In this document: in pieces, positions 10,844 through 37,253 of the stretch | Position numbering within the stretch: position 1 is the stretch's first letter | Layout of the letters: each line of letters opens with the position of its first letter | From: Deinococcus metallilatus | Lineage (GTDB): Bacteria; Deinococcota; Deinococci; Deinococcales; Deinococcaceae | Length of the DNA stretch: 64,000 bases | Direction of reading: 5' to 3' | NCBI RefSeq assembly: GCF_004758605.1 | Contig: NZ_CP038512.1 | Coordinates: forward strand, 1,690,501 to 1,754,500 | The notes under the pieces: model-generated | Database searches by the model: none | What the model was told of the DNA's origin: nothing | The model's input: only the letters and a program-made list of their open reading frames with translations | Program-made: the position numbers and the translations under genes

Positions 10844-10871
10844 AGCGGCCAGCCGTCAGCAATCAGCAGAG
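10844..10871. repeat. Heptanucleotide repeat array
   Basis: Four 7-nt units (AGCGGCC, AGCCGTC, AGCAATC, AGCAGAG) between the acetyltransferase start and glnN end. One of several period-7 arrays in the window. Confidence 0.5.
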
Positions 10872-10881
10872 AACACACAGA

Positions 10882-10918
10882 GGGAAGCCGCCCATATCCG
10901 GACGGCTCCCCTGTTTTT
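10882..10918 (+). terminator. Terminator-like hairpin with T tract downstream of glnN
   Basis: GGGAAGCCG pairs with CGGCTCCC (one bulge), followed on the plus strand by a run of six T at 10913-10918. No plus-strand gene precedes it; for glnN it would act as a hairpin without a T tract. A second small AAAGCGG/CCGCTTT stem lies right at the glnN stop. Confidence 0.4.
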
Positions 10919-10936
10919 TGTTTTCCCCTGAAAGCG

Positions 10937-10957
10937 GACGGCTGAGAGCTGACCGCT
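10937..10957. repeat. Heptanucleotide repeat array at glnN 3' end
   Basis: GGACGGC-TGAGAGC-TGACCGC, three 7-nt units directly beside the glnN stop codon, the same GACNGCT-type unit as found inside recQ. Confidence 0.45.
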
Positions 10958-13117
<2,160 letters not shown>

Positions 13118-13170
13118 GCGGGTTCCCTCCAGGCAGGACCGGTGAGCTAAACCGTCCTGCGGACGCCGCA

Positions 13171-13200
13171 AGTATAGGCTTCACCGGGAAGGCCGGTCAA
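13171..13200 (-). promoter_or_regulatory. Sigma70-type promoter of glnN
   Basis: On the minus strand TTGACC (13200-13195) and TATACT (13176-13171) are separated by 18 nt, about 54 nt upstream of the glnN start. Confidence 0.7.
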
Positions 13201-13389
13201 CGGAGACAAGACAAGCTGCACAGATGAGTGAGGGGATGGACAAATGTCACGGCGAATCCTGCACTTTGTTCCGGACTTTCTGAGCAAAAGGACAGATCAT
13301 GCGGAGCAGACTGGAGCGCCCGCCCCGGCGGCTTGCGCTGTCCCCCCCCGGCCCGCTACGGTCAGCGCAGCACGGAGGCCTGCCATCCC

Positions 13390-14748
<1,359 letters not shown>

Positions 14749-14942
14749 GGGGCGGCCGGATCACGCGCGGCCGCGACGGGCATCACCCCCACCACCCCCG
14801 GCAGGCCTGGGCAACCCGCAGAGCCACCCTCCCCGGCCAGTCCCGACGGATTATTGCCCAGTTCGGTAGGAGTGGAACAACTTTTCCCGCGATTTGTTGG
14901 ATGAAAGCAATTTACGACGTGGCTCTGCTCATGAGCGGCACA

Positions 14943-14971
14943 TTGACTTCCCTTTAAGTCGTCCCTAGAAT
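14943..14971 (+). promoter_or_regulatory. Strong sigma70-type promoter of the liv operon
   Basis: TTGACT (14943-14948) and TAGAAT (14966-14971) are spaced 17 nt apart, about 50 nt upstream of livJ. The 190 nt between glnA and this promoter contain no gene I can recognise. Confidence 0.8.
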
Positions 14972-15022
14972 TGGGCGCATCTAACAACGGCGCGCAAGCG
15001 CAATAGCTTTACTGGAGGACGC

Positions 15023-16177
<1,155 letters not shown>

Positions 16178-16301
16178 CATCGTCCTGAATCCGGCTTTCC
16201 CGAAGCCAGGATTCGCGAGCGGCACCGTCTCAAGCCGCACAGGCTCAAGCAGCACAGGGAAGGCCGAGCGGCCCCACCTCTGACCTTTCCCCCACACGCC
16301 T

Positions 16302-16333
16302 GGGGCTGGGCATCCTGCCTAGCCCCTTTTTTT
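16302..16333 (+). terminator. Terminator/attenuator between livJ and livH
   Basis: GGGGCT (16302-16307) pairs with AGCCCC (16321-16326), followed by seven T. Because livH lacks its own clear promoter, partial termination would give excess binding protein over membrane components. Confidence 0.7.
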
Positions 16334-16476
16334 GAGGGGGGGCCCGGCGCAGTACCGTGGGCTGTCCAGCGGCAAGAGGACAGCTCCGCCCCGTTCCCCC
16401 TGCTTGACGCCCGCCGTTCTTCGTCCCCCCCCCCATTCCGCCCCAAGCCGGGGCAACAGAGAGAGGAGCTTCGATC

Positions 16477-17490
16477 TTGGACCTCGCCACATTGCTGCCG
16501 TTCATCGTGAACGTGATTGTCGGCGGCCTCGTGCTGGGTTTCGTGTACGCCATCATCGCGCTGGGGTACACGATGGTGTACGGCGTGCTGCAACTGATCA
16601 ACTTCGCGCACTCGGAGGTCTTCGTGACCGGTGCCATCGTCGGCTACGAGGTCTTCCGGGTGCTGGCGCCCAACCCCATGAACGGCTACCTCAAGCTGCT
16701 GCTGGCGCTGCTGGCCGCGATGACCGTCTCCGGGGTCCTGAACGTGCTGATCGAGCGCCTGGCCTACCGCCCGCTGCGCAACGCCCCCAGGCTGGTGCCG
16801 CTGATCACCGCCATCGGGGTGTCGCTGATCCTGCAAGACGTCCTGCGCGTGATCGAGGGCTTCCAGGGCCGCTTCGACCTGACCTACATCCTGCCCGAGA
16901 GCTTCGGCACCCGGTTCTGCGCGGCCCAGAGCTCCTGCGCGGCCCTGGGCAACGTCCTGCGGACCATCGGTATCGATCTCCAGGTCAAGGACGTGATCCT
17001 GATCGTGGTGGCGCTGCTGAGTCTGGGGGGGCTGAATTATCTGGTCAACCGCACCCGGCTGGGCAAGGCCATCCGCGCCGTGGCGCAGGACCGCGTGACC
17101 GCCGGGCTGATGGGCATCGACGCCGACCGCATGATCAGCATGACCTTCCTGATCGGCGGGGCGCTGGGCGGCATCAGCGGCGTGCTGTTCGGCCTCAAGG
17201 TGGGCACCGTGAACGCCTACTCGGGCTTTGACCCCGGCATCGTGGCCTTTACGGCGGCCGTGCTGGGCGGCATCGGCTCGATTCCCGGCGCGGTGCTGGG
17301 CGGGCTGGTGCTGGGTGTGATCCAGAACCTGATCGGGGTCACCAACATCTTCGGGCAGATCCTGGGCAGCGCCAACCTCCAGGCCATCGACGCTTCCTAC
17401 CAGCGCATCGGGGCCTTCCTGGTGCTGGTGCTGATTCTGATCTTCAAGCCGACCGGCCTGCTGGGCAAGAGTAATGTGGAGAAGGTGTAA
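16477..17490 (+). CDS. livH: Branched-chain amino acid ABC transporter permease LivH
   Basis: A 337-residue integral membrane permease with about eight hydrophobic segments. It shows the LivH family signatures GLVLGFVYAIIALGYTMVYG (in parts), QLINFAHSEV and the EAA-like loop RLGKAIRAVAQDRVTAGLMGID. It forms the translocation channel with LivM in the cytoplasmic membrane. The start is TTG 16477 (MDLATLLPF), set by GAGAGGAG 10-16 nt upstream. The livM gene begins 3 nt after its stop. Confidence 0.9.
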   Translation: MDLATLLPFIVNVIVGGLVLGFVYAIIALGYTMVYGVLQLINFAHSEVFVTGAIVGYEVFRVLAPNPMNGYLKLLLALLAAMTVSGVLNVLIERLAYRPLRNAPRLVPLITAIGVSLILQDVLRVIEGFQGRFDLTYILPESFGTRFCAAQSSCAALGNVLRTIGIDLQVKDVILIVVALLSLGGLNYLVNRTRLGKAIRAVAQDRVTAGLMGIDADRMISMTFLIGGALGGISGVLFGLKVGTVNAYSGFDPGIVAFTAAVLGGIGSIPGAVLGGLVLGVIQNLIGVTNIFGQILGSANLQAIDASYQRIGAFLVLVLILIFKPTGLLGKSNVEKV

Positions 17491-17493
17491 GGT

Positions 17494-20700
<3,207 letters not shown>

Positions 20701-20718
20701 AGACAGCGACCGGGCTGG

Positions 20719-20747
20719 GGGCCGCTTCCGACGGGGGCGGCCCTTTT
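20719..20747 (+). terminator. Terminator of the liv operon
   Basis: GGGCCGC/GCGGCCC stem followed by TTTT, 18 nt after the livF stop. Confidence 0.8.
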
Positions 20748-20808
20748 CCCATGCCCGCTCCGTACCCCCGCCCACCGAACGGCCCGCCGAAACCGGGTAA
20801 GGTCAACC

Positions 20809-21822
20809 ATGAGGCTCCTGAAAGCTGGCTTGACCGCGTTCGTCTCCGCCTCCCTTCTCTCGTCCTGTCTGCCCGCGCCGCAGAGCTTCGACCCCGCGCG
20901 GCTGCCGGACCCGGCGGACCTGGGGTCCCGCAACACCGCGACCGAGTGGTATTACGTGTCGGCCTACCTGCCGGAGTCGGGATTGGCCTTTCACTGGGCG
21001 CAGTTCAAGGTGAACTACAAAGGTCTTCCCTACCACGCGGGGCATGTCGCGGTGGTCGACCTGCGAACCGGAAAGCTGAAGTTCTTCGAGAACGAGTCGC
21101 AGCGTGCCCGCTTCGGCTTTCCGCCGCTGCGGGTGGAACAGGGGGACTGGCGGCTGGTGCAGGAGGGAAACGCCTACCACCTCCAGGCCGGGCCGCTGAA
21201 CCTCACCCTCACGCCGCGGCGGGGGCCGGTGGTGCATCCGCCGGGCTACTCGGGGACGCCGGAACTGGGGCGGATGTATTACCAGAGCCTCACCCGGCTG
21301 GAGGTGGGCGGCACGGTCACGCTGCCGGGCGGCGAAACGCGGGAGGCGCGCGGCCTGGCCTGGCTCGACCACCAGTGGGGCGACCAGCAGCCCGGCCGGG
21401 AGGCCCGCTGGGACTGGTTCGGGCTGCACCTCTCGGACGGCTCGGACCTGATGCTGTACCGGGTGCGGGACGCTGCCGGAAAGGTGGCGCAGGTGGCCGC
21501 CTCGCGGGTGGGGACGGACGGCGTGGCGCGCGAGGTGCCAGGCCTCACCATGACGCCGGGCCGGGTGTGGCGCAGCCCCAGCGGGCGCGAGTACGTGCTG
21601 GACTGGACGGTCAGCGCGCCGGACCTGAAGTTGACCCTGGAGGCCGTGCGCGACGAGCAGGAGCTGCTGGCGAGAAACACCTCCGTCGCGTACTGGGAGG
21701 GGCCGGTGCGCGGTCAGGGCACGTTGAACGGCCAGGCGATCACGGCGGAGGGCATGGGCGAGTTCGTGGGCGGCGTGCTGACCCGCGCCGAGGGGGGACG
21801 CTTCGGGCCGTCGGGGCGGTGA
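20809..21822 (+). CDS. CrtC/AttH-like lipocalin-fold lipoprotein
   Basis: A 337-residue exported lipoprotein: the signal LLSSC lipobox lies near residue 20. The rest has the two-domain lipocalin-like (CrtC N-terminal plus Lipocalin_9-type C-terminal) pattern with EWYYVSAYLP near residue 45, GHVAVVDL, and the family hallmark ARGLAWLDHQWGDQQ with WDWFGLHLSDGSDLMLYRVR downstream (in parts WDWFGLHLSDG, DLMLYRVR). Members include hydroxyneurosporene synthase and AttH, but the lipoprotein members have no fixed function. A leaderless promoter is likely (TAAGGT 5 nt before ATG). It stands between two terminated units. Confidence 0.7.
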   Translation: MRLLKAGLTAFVSASLLSSCLPAPQSFDPARLPDPADLGSRNTATEWYYVSAYLPESGLAFHWAQFKVNYKGLPYHAGHVAVVDLRTGKLKFFENESQRARFGFPPLRVEQGDWRLVQEGNAYHLQAGPLNLTLTPRRGPVVHPPGYSGTPELGRMYYQSLTRLEVGGTVTLPGGETREARGLAWLDHQWGDQQPGREARWDWFGLHLSDGSDLMLYRVRDAAGKVAQVAASRVGTDGVAREVPGLTMTPGRVWRSPSGREYVLDWTVSAPDLKLTLEAVRDEQELLARNTSVAYWEGPVRGQGTLNGQAITAEGMGEFVGGVLTRAEGGRFGPSGR

Positions 21823-21862
21823 GAAGCAGAATAAAAATCACCATTATTAGCACTCCATAAAG

Positions 21863-21891
21863 TTGACATGATCACACTCAACTTTTACAAT
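21863..21891 (+). promoter_or_regulatory. clpB promoter with HspR (HAIR)-like operator
   Basis: TTGACA (21863-21868) and TACAAT (21886-21891) are spaced 17 nt, near consensus. The -35 overlaps a TTGA-N11-TCAA dyad (21863-21881) whose right half ACTCAA matches the HAIR consensus CTTGAGT-N7-ACTCAAG exactly. HspR repression of clpB is therefore likely. Confidence 0.7.
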
Positions 21892-21910
21892 GAGGGTCAT
21901 TGAGGAGGAC

Positions 21911-24475
<2,565 letters not shown>

Positions 24476-24482
24476 GAGATGA

Positions 24483-24506
24483 GGTATTAGGCGTTAGGAA
24501 TTAGGA
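24483..24506. repeat. Heptanucleotide repeat array after clpB
   Basis: GGTATTA-GGCGTTA-GGAATTA-GGA, three 7-nt units (GGNNTTA) between the clpB stop and its terminator. The same unit recurs after secDF at 56577. Confidence 0.55.
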
Positions 24507-24514
24507 AAGCAAAT

Positions 24515-24545
24515 CAGCCGCCGTCCGTGCAATGGGCGGCGGCTG
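24515..24545 (+). terminator. Terminator of clpB
   Basis: CAGCCGCC/GGCGGCTG stem followed by TTCT. Confidence 0.65.
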
Positions 24546-24880
24546 TTCTATCATAGGAGGCTCGCCTCTAGTTGCTCTGTGGACGAAGCCCCGTAGTCGC
24601 ACCCTCCCGTCGAAGCTTTTCTGTGGCCGCTCCTCTTCTTTGAAACCTTTGAGCATTCGATGCTCAGCCGTGATTCATGGATAATGGAGGACATCAGCTC
24701 CGCCCTTAAAACTTGCCAAGCGAGGCTCAGAAAAGAGTCATTGTCCAGACTCTTATGGAGATCGCTTTAGGAATCATACGCGAAGCATCAAAGCAGAGAT
24801 TTCGAACAAAGAGTTTTGGCTGGATTGACAGAGACGACCGGCTCCATACTCCCCAGCTTGAAAGATACTGGAAGAACAGA
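24546..24880. other. AT-richer orphan stretch between clpB and the WGxxGxxG gene
   Basis: No convincing gene. Two short open stretches exist: ATG 24684 (28 codons, MEDISSALKTCQARLRKES) and, in another frame, TTG 24713 reading through IREASKQRFRTKSFGWIDRD. Base composition is AT-richer than both neighbours. It may be a remnant of transferred DNA or hold a small RNA. A second GCCGCCG/CGGCGGC hairpin (24881-24907) ends the region. Confidence 0.3.
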
Positions 24881-24907
24881 GCCGCCGCCCGGTTAAGGAG
24901 CGGCGGC
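24881..24907 (-). terminator. Hairpin downstream of the WGxxGxxG gene
   Basis: GCCGCCG/CGGCGGC stem, 15 nt past the minus-strand stop, with a T-rich run beyond it on the minus strand; TTT also follows on the plus strand, so it could work both ways. Confidence 0.5.
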
Positions 24908-24921
24908 TTTCTGCTGAATAC

Positions 24922-25416
24922 TCAGCGGCGCACAGTGGTTGCGGTGCGGGTGTCGACATCGCGTCGGCCACGGGACAGACCAGCCAGGCCGATCAGTCCG
25001 GCGAGGCCCAGCCAGCCCCAGTCGAAGCCGTTATTGCGGTTCGTCGTGGTGGTGGTCCCGGTCGTCGTGGTATCGGTTGTTCCGGCGGTTCCGGTCGTGT
25101 CCGTCGTGCCGGGCGTCCCGGCTGCCCCCGTGGTATCCGTGGTTCCGGCCCCGGTCGTGTCGGTGCCAGGGGTACCGGTGGTCCCGGCTGCTCCCGTGGT
25201 GTCCGTGGTTCCGGCTCCGGTCGTGTCGGTGCCGGGCGTCCCGGTGGTGGTATCGCTGGTTCCAGGCGTCCCAGTCGTATCCGTACCGGGTGTCCCGGTG
25301 GTGGTATTGGTCGTACCGGGCGTCCCAGGGGTTCCGGTCGTATCGGTCTGAGCCAGGGCACTCACAGGCAGAGCCAGCAGAGCGGTCAGGGTCAGGGTCT
25401 TCAGCGCCTTATTCAT
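24922..25416 (-). CDS. Secreted Thr/Gly/Pro-rich WGxxGxxG protein
   Basis: A 164-residue protein. It has a signal peptide (MNKALKTLTLTALLALPVSALAQ, cut after ALAQ), then ~105 residues of low-complexity Thr-Gly-Pro-Asp-Ala repeats. These include a near-exact tandem copy of a ~22-residue block built from GTPGTDTTGAG and TTDTTGAAGT. The C-terminus has FDWGWLGLAGLIGLAGLSRGRR: a WGxxGxxG motif, a short hydrophobic helix and a basic tail, the layout of the WGxxGxxG family of envelope proteins, thought to be membrane-retained. The flexible stalk could display or space the protein in the cell envelope (inference). Tandem coding repeats invite length variation between strains. Confidence 0.75.
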   Translation of the reverse strand: MNKALKTLTLTALLALPVSALAQTDTTGTPGTPGTTNTTTGTPGTDTTGTPGTSDTTTGTPGTDTTGAGTTDTTGAAGTTGTPGTDTTGAGTTDTTGAAGTPGTTDTTGTAGTTDTTTTGTTTTTNRNNGFDWGWLGLAGLIGLAGLSRGRRDVDTRTATTVRR

Positions 25417-25513
25417 AGTGAGGTCAGTGTGACCGAGAATTCTGGTCGGGACATTTCAGAACCTGACCCTTTCCTTGACTAAACCCCTATCAAAGCTGAA
25501 GCGCCCCTCAAAC

Positions 25514-27131
<1,618 letters not shown>

Positions 27132-27545
27132 AGAGGAGCATGGTAGCGGTTGGGCGGAGAAGGGACCGTGCCGGGATACAGAAGGAAGGGGAAGTGCAAC
27201 ACGGCACGCCGCATAGCCTCTCCTCCGGCTCCGTTCAGCCATCCGAAGCCAGGACCCACCACGAGGACGGCATCTTGCCTCACCAGGAGCAACGGAGGGC
27301 CGACAGCAACAGGTGATTCCCAGGTGAAGCTCCGGGTGGAGATATCGGCTCCAGTGAAGGCATCACCAACACCGCTGCCTTTGCCAGGTCTGCCAGCGTC
27401 AGTGACGGGCTCCCCGTCATTCAGGCTGATATCGACTACGAAAGGTTGTCTTGTCAACCTGGAAATCCGAGCAGAGCGAGTGGGAGAACAACGGACTGAT
27501 AGGCGTGGAGTTTCCCGGCCTGAAGCCCGCCCGGGACCAGCCAGC
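27132..27545. other. Intergenic stretch, no recognised gene
   Basis: About 410 nt between the DUF2087 start and the clpC terminator. A minus-strand open frame (27128-27547) contains plausible protein-like text (FVVDISLNDGEPVTDAGRP, LLLVRQDAVLVVGPGFGWL) but it overlaps the predicted DUF2087 promoter and lacks a clear start; a plus-strand frame also stays open. I cannot choose, and call it possible remnant or small hypothetical gene. Confidence 0.3.
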
Positions 27546-27549
27546 AAAA

Positions 27550-27580
27550 AGCCCCGGAGGAGGGCACTCCGGGGCTCCTT
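27550..27580 (-). terminator. Terminator of the clpC-like gene
   Basis: AGCCCCGGAG/CTCCGGGGCT perfect 10-bp stem, followed on the minus strand by TTTTTG. Confidence 0.85.
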
Positions 27581-27595
27581 GTTGACTTTCGAGGT

Positions 27596-29833
<2,238 letters not shown>

Positions 29834-29954
29834 GGGCTACCCCCTGTGTCGGGCGGGCTGCACCGCGCCTGGGCGCAGCGCGTTGGAAAGCGGGTGTCGA
29901 GGCTGCATCAATTCTAGTCTACGGGCCTGTTCGCGCGCACGACGCGGTTTAGCG

Positions 29955-31295
<1,341 letters not shown>

Positions 31296-31350
31296 GTCTT
31301 CAGGCTAGCGCGCGGCGGCAATGAGCAACCGTGGCGCTTGCCCGCGTCGG

Positions 31351-32103
31351 TCAGCCGATGTGGGTCACCAGCGTCCCGATCCCCTGCACCTCCACCTCGA
31401 CGGTATCGCCCCGGTGCAGCGCGCCGACGCCTTCGGGGGTGCCGGTCAGCACCACGTCGCCGGGTTCCAGGGTCACGTACCGGGTGAGGTAGGTCAGAAT
31501 CTGCACCACGTCGAAGATCATGTGGCTGGTGCGCCCGTCCTGGCGGAGTTCGCCGTTCACGCGCGTCTGCACCCGCAGGTCGGTCGGGTCGAGGTCGGTT
31601 TCGAGCCAGGGACCGAGCGGGCAGAAGCGGTCGGCGGCCTTGGCCCGGAACCACTGGAGGTCTTGCTTCTGGAGGTCGCGGGCGGTGAGGTCCAGGCCGC
31701 AGGTATAGCCCAGGACGGCACTCAAAGCCGTGTCGGGCCTCAGGTCGCGGGCCTGCTGCCCGATCACCAGGGCCAGTTCGCCCTCGAAGTGAAAGTTCTG
31801 GGTCCAGTCGGGATACTGGACGGTGCCGCCGGGTTCGGCCAGCGCGTTCGGCCCCTTCAGGAAGATGCCGGGTTCGCTGGGGAGGTCGCCGGTATCGTTG
31901 CCGAGTTCCTTGATGTGGTCCAGGTAGTTGCGGCCCACGCAGACGATCTTGGTCGGCTCGGCGGGCGCGAGCAGCCGGGCGCCTTCGAGCGGCACCGTCT
32001 CCCCCGTCGGCTCGCCCCCCATGCCGTCCGTGAGGTGAATGGTGTCTCCCTCGACCTGGCCCCAGCGGGGAGCATTGCCGTATTCGATTCTGACAAGACG
32101 CAT
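31351..32103 (-). CDS. Fumarylacetoacetate hydrolase (FAH) family protein
   Basis: A 250-residue FAH-fold hydrolase acting on acylpyruvate- or hydroxymuconate-type substrates. Landmarks: [28 protein letters not shown], the metal-binding [11 protein letters not shown] (Glu-x-Glu) and Asp in [14 protein letters not shown], and [17 protein letters not shown] 32103 is the family start and has TATCCT 6 nt upstream (leaderless); a longer frame would run into the divergent aminotransferase promoter. Likely part of aromatic or amino acid breakdown; the exact substrate cannot be read from sequence. Confidence 0.85.
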   Translation of the reverse strand: MRLVRIEYGNAPRWGQVEGDTIHLTDGMGGEPTGETVPLEGARLLAPAEPTKIVCVGRNYLDHIKELGNDTGDLPSEPGIFLKGPNALAEPGGTVQYPDWTQNFHFEGELALVIGQQARDLRPDTALSAVLGYTCGLDLTARDLQKQDLQWFRAKAADRFCPLGPWLETDLDPTDLRVQTRVNGELRQDGRTSHMIFDVVQILTYLTRYVTLEPGDVVLTGTPEGVGALHRGDTVEVEVQGIGTLVTHIG

Positions 32104-32238
32104 AGAGGGAGGATATACGCTGCGGTGCGGCCTCACCGGGGACATGGACCCGGCTGGGGACGCGCACGCCGAGAACAGCGAGACGCTGGAAAGTGGTCCC
32201 CTCCGACCCCGCGCTGGGAGTGGAGGTGGATTGACCGC

Positions 32239-32251
32239 TAGACTGCCCGTC
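32239..32251 (+). promoter_or_regulatory. Leaderless-type -10 box of aminotransferase gene
   Basis: TAGACT (32239-32244) 7 nt before ATG 32252 and no Shine-Dalgarno; the divergent FAH gene has TATCCT at the matching position. Confidence 0.55.
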
Positions 32252-33715
<1,464 letters not shown>

Positions 33716-33725
33716 GGGGGAAGCG

Positions 33726-33776
33726 GTGCGCGGTACTCAGGGCGCAGGAAATGAGCTTTGACCACGTACCGCGCAC
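33726..33776. repeat. 11-bp inverted repeat between convergent genes
   Basis: GTGCGCGGTAC (33726-33736) and its exact reverse complement (33766-33776) lie between the aminotransferase and the convergent hypothetical gene. It lacks a T tract; possibly a factor-assisted bidirectional terminator. Confidence 0.4.
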
Positions 33777-33791
33777 GGCGTACCGTCTCCC

Positions 33792-34298
33792 CTACGCCAG
33801 CCCACACGCCCGCTGCACCAGCAGATGCACCTCGTCCCGTGCCAGGCGGCGGGGCTGGAGGGGCAGGCTGGCGGGCAGGTCGCTGAGGCCGCGCACCAGG
33901 GGGACGTAGCTGAACTCGGGCCGGGCGATCAGGTCGCGGGCGGCGGTCAAGGCCAGCACGAAGTCGAGGCGCAGCTCGAAGTGGGCGTTCAGTTCGGCGC
34001 GCAGGGGGCCAGGGTCGCCCGCCAGCAGGGCCAGGAGGGCCGGATGCGTCTCGAAGCCGTCGTCGAGGGCCTGGGTGACGCGGCCGGTGTCGAGCAGCAG
34101 GGCCGCGCCGGGCAGGGCGTAGCCGCTGACGCGGCGGCGGCACAGGTCCGGGGTGTCGCCGCGAACCAGCGTGATCTCGCGTCCGGCACGTTCGGCCCCG
34201 CCCAGACAGGTCCAGAAGCGTCCCAGGCTGCTGTACCGCGCCAGTTCCACGTAACCGGCGGGCCGCGTGGGCAGGGGGCGGGTGGGCTTGGGGTTCAC
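33792..34298 (-). CDS. Hypothetical protein
   Basis: A 168-residue soluble protein without a domain I recognise. It contains [19 protein letters not shown], a [18 protein letters not shown] stretch and a Leu-rich helical C-terminal half ending [18 protein letters not shown] 34298 is 6 nt after TAGCAT with no Shine-Dalgarno, a leaderless start, which supports it being real. It converges on the aminotransferase. Codon use is chromosomal. Confidence 0.55.
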   Translation of the reverse strand: MNPKPTRPLPTRPAGYVELARYSSLGRFWTCLGGAERAGREITLVRGDTPDLCRRRVSGYALPGAALLLDTGRVTQALDDGFETHPALLALLAGDPGPLRAELNAHFELRLDFVLALTAARDLIARPEFSYVPLVRGLSDLPASLPLQPRRLARDEVHLLVQRACGLA

Positions 34299-34362
34299 CC
34301 GGTCATGCTAGTGTCCCGGCCCTGACTCTGCCGGGACGCGCGGCCATGAAGCTGCGAGAGGC

Positions 34363-35610
34363 TCACTCGTCGTGGGGCGGGGGCTGGTCGGGGTCACAGT
34401 AGTCGATGGTGGCGGTGCGGAAACTCCCCACGACCACCTCACGCTTGAAGGGGTAGCCGATGCGGACACCTTCTGCCGCGCACTCCAGGGTGAAGCGTTG
34501 GCCCTTCGGGACGGGCGTGTCTCCGATCACCAGGGGGCGCCGGGCCTCGTAGATGGCGCAGTAGGGCGTGCAGAAGTAGAAGCCGACGAACTGGCCATCG
34601 GGGTGGCGGGCCGGGACGGCGCCCCCCGTTTGCAGGGCGCGGCGGACATCGTCCCAGAGGGCCAAGCTGGCCGCCGGATCGGGGTCGAGCGCCCACATCT
34701 CCTCGATCACGCGCCGGGCGTCGGGGTTGCGGCGCAGAGTGGCGACGTTGCCGGGGTCGGTCATGGCCCAGGGATCAAAGCCCGGCTCGCCGGGGAGCGG
34801 GATCCGGGCGAAGGTGCCCTGGCGCGGCCGCTCGCGGCCCGGGGGGGTGGGCGCGCGGCCGGGCTCGGTCAGCAGCGCGGGATAGCTGATGAGCTGGCCC
34901 ACCCGGTACAGGCTCTCGGTGGCGCGCTTGGCCTGTTCCTCGATCTGCTCGTGCAGAGCCAGCGACGCGCCGGGCGTGTACATGCCCGACACGTAGCCCG
35001 CCTGCGACAGCGCCTCCGCCACCTGACCGCGCAAGCGGGCCAGCCGGGGCGCGTCGGCTTCGGGCGTCGCCTGTTCCAGCCCGTGCATCGCGGCCTCGGC
35101 GTGCAGGCGCATGGCCTCCAGCGCCGCCATCATCGCCTCCAGGTGGGGGCGGGGGCAGGGTTCGACCGGCGACCATTCCGGCAGCCGGGCGGGCAGGGTG
35201 CCGGGGGGCAGGTCGAAGGCGGGGTCGTGGGCCGCCTGACTCGCGTGGCCCAGCCAGCGTTGCACGCCGCTGTAGTAGCCCTGCACCTGATCGAAGGTGA
35301 CCGGCGGGACGAAGCCCGCGGTGGTGGGGTCGGCCGCCTCGTCCGCCTCCAGCATCTTGTCGCCCAGCGTTTGCAGGGCGAAGGCGTTCCAGGCGCAGGC
35401 CAGTTCCAGCCCCACGTGCCGCGGCACGGCGAAGGGACTCTGGCCGCTCACCATCAGGTCGAAGCGGCGGCGTTCGGCGGCGTCGAGTAGCGGGTGAATC
35501 TGCGCCCCGGCCCGCCGGTAGGCATAGAGCGTTTCCGCGTCGCGTTCGCCGCGCAGGGAGGCCCGCAGCCGCGCCCAGACTCCAGGGGCCGAACTTTCAG
35601 GGGATGGCAT
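34363..35610 (-). CDS. Hypothetical protein, 415 aa
   Basis: A large soluble protein I cannot assign. The first two thirds are Ala-rich and helical (HLEAMMAALEAMRLHAEAAM, LARLRGQVAEALSQAGYVSG). The last 130 residues look beta-rich and contain GFYFCTPYCAIYEARRPLVIG (in parts), TPVPKGQRFTLECAAEGVRI and VVVGSFRTATIDYCDPD, with conserved-looking Cys residues. ATG 35610 has TACTGT 7 nt upstream (leaderless). It is divergent from the downstream acyl-CoA dehydrogenase gene. No signal peptide or membrane segment. Confidence 0.6.
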   Translation of the reverse strand: MPSPESSAPGVWARLRASLRGERDAETLYAYRRAGAQIHPLLDAAERRRFDLMVSGQSPFAVPRHVGLELACAWNAFALQTLGDKMLEADEAADPTTAGFVPPVTFDQVQGYYSGVQRWLGHASQAAHDPAFDLPPGTLPARLPEWSPVEPCPRPHLEAMMAALEAMRLHAEAAMHGLEQATPEADAPRLARLRGQVAEALSQAGYVSGMYTPGASLALHEQIEEQAKRATESLYRVGQLISYPALLTEPGRAPTPPGRERPRQGTFARIPLPGEPGFDPWAMTDPGNVATLRRNPDARRVIEEMWALDPDPAASLALWDDVRRALQTGGAVPARHPDGQFVGFYFCTPYCAIYEARRPLVIGDTPVPKGQRFTLECAAEGVRIGYPFKREVVVGSFRTATIDYCDPDQPPPHDE

Positions 35611-35753
35611 ACGTCACACAGTACGTCAGCCTCCGCCGGACCGATCCCTCACCTGCCCATCCCAGGGACCGGCACCAAGACTGAACATTGCGTGAACGGC
35701 GGGCGGGTCGGGGCTGGCGGTCCGGCACACTTGCACCAGGTACAACGGGGGAT

Positions 35754-37109
<1,356 letters not shown>

Positions 37110-37253
37110 GGGGCCTGGATATGAGGGGGGTGTTAAGTGTCCGGATAACGTCAAGGACGTAGGCGGCGGTTAGGGTGAAAAGGAAGAGGCCCAACCTGGA
37201 CGGGCCGATACCGGACAGATTCCCCTACGGGGAACGACGGAGGAGGAGAAGCC

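Noticed and set aside
13228..13389. 54-codon N-terminal extension of glnA
   Set aside because: No family homology in the extension. GGAGG at 13374 and the ATG at 13390 fit the known glnA start.
24713..25351. Plus-strand Val/Pro-rich frame opposite the WGxxGxxG gene
   Set aside because: Its repeats are the reverse complement of the Thr/Gly stalk. The minus-strand protein has a signal peptide and tail motif. Only the 24713-24880 part could be an independent remnant.
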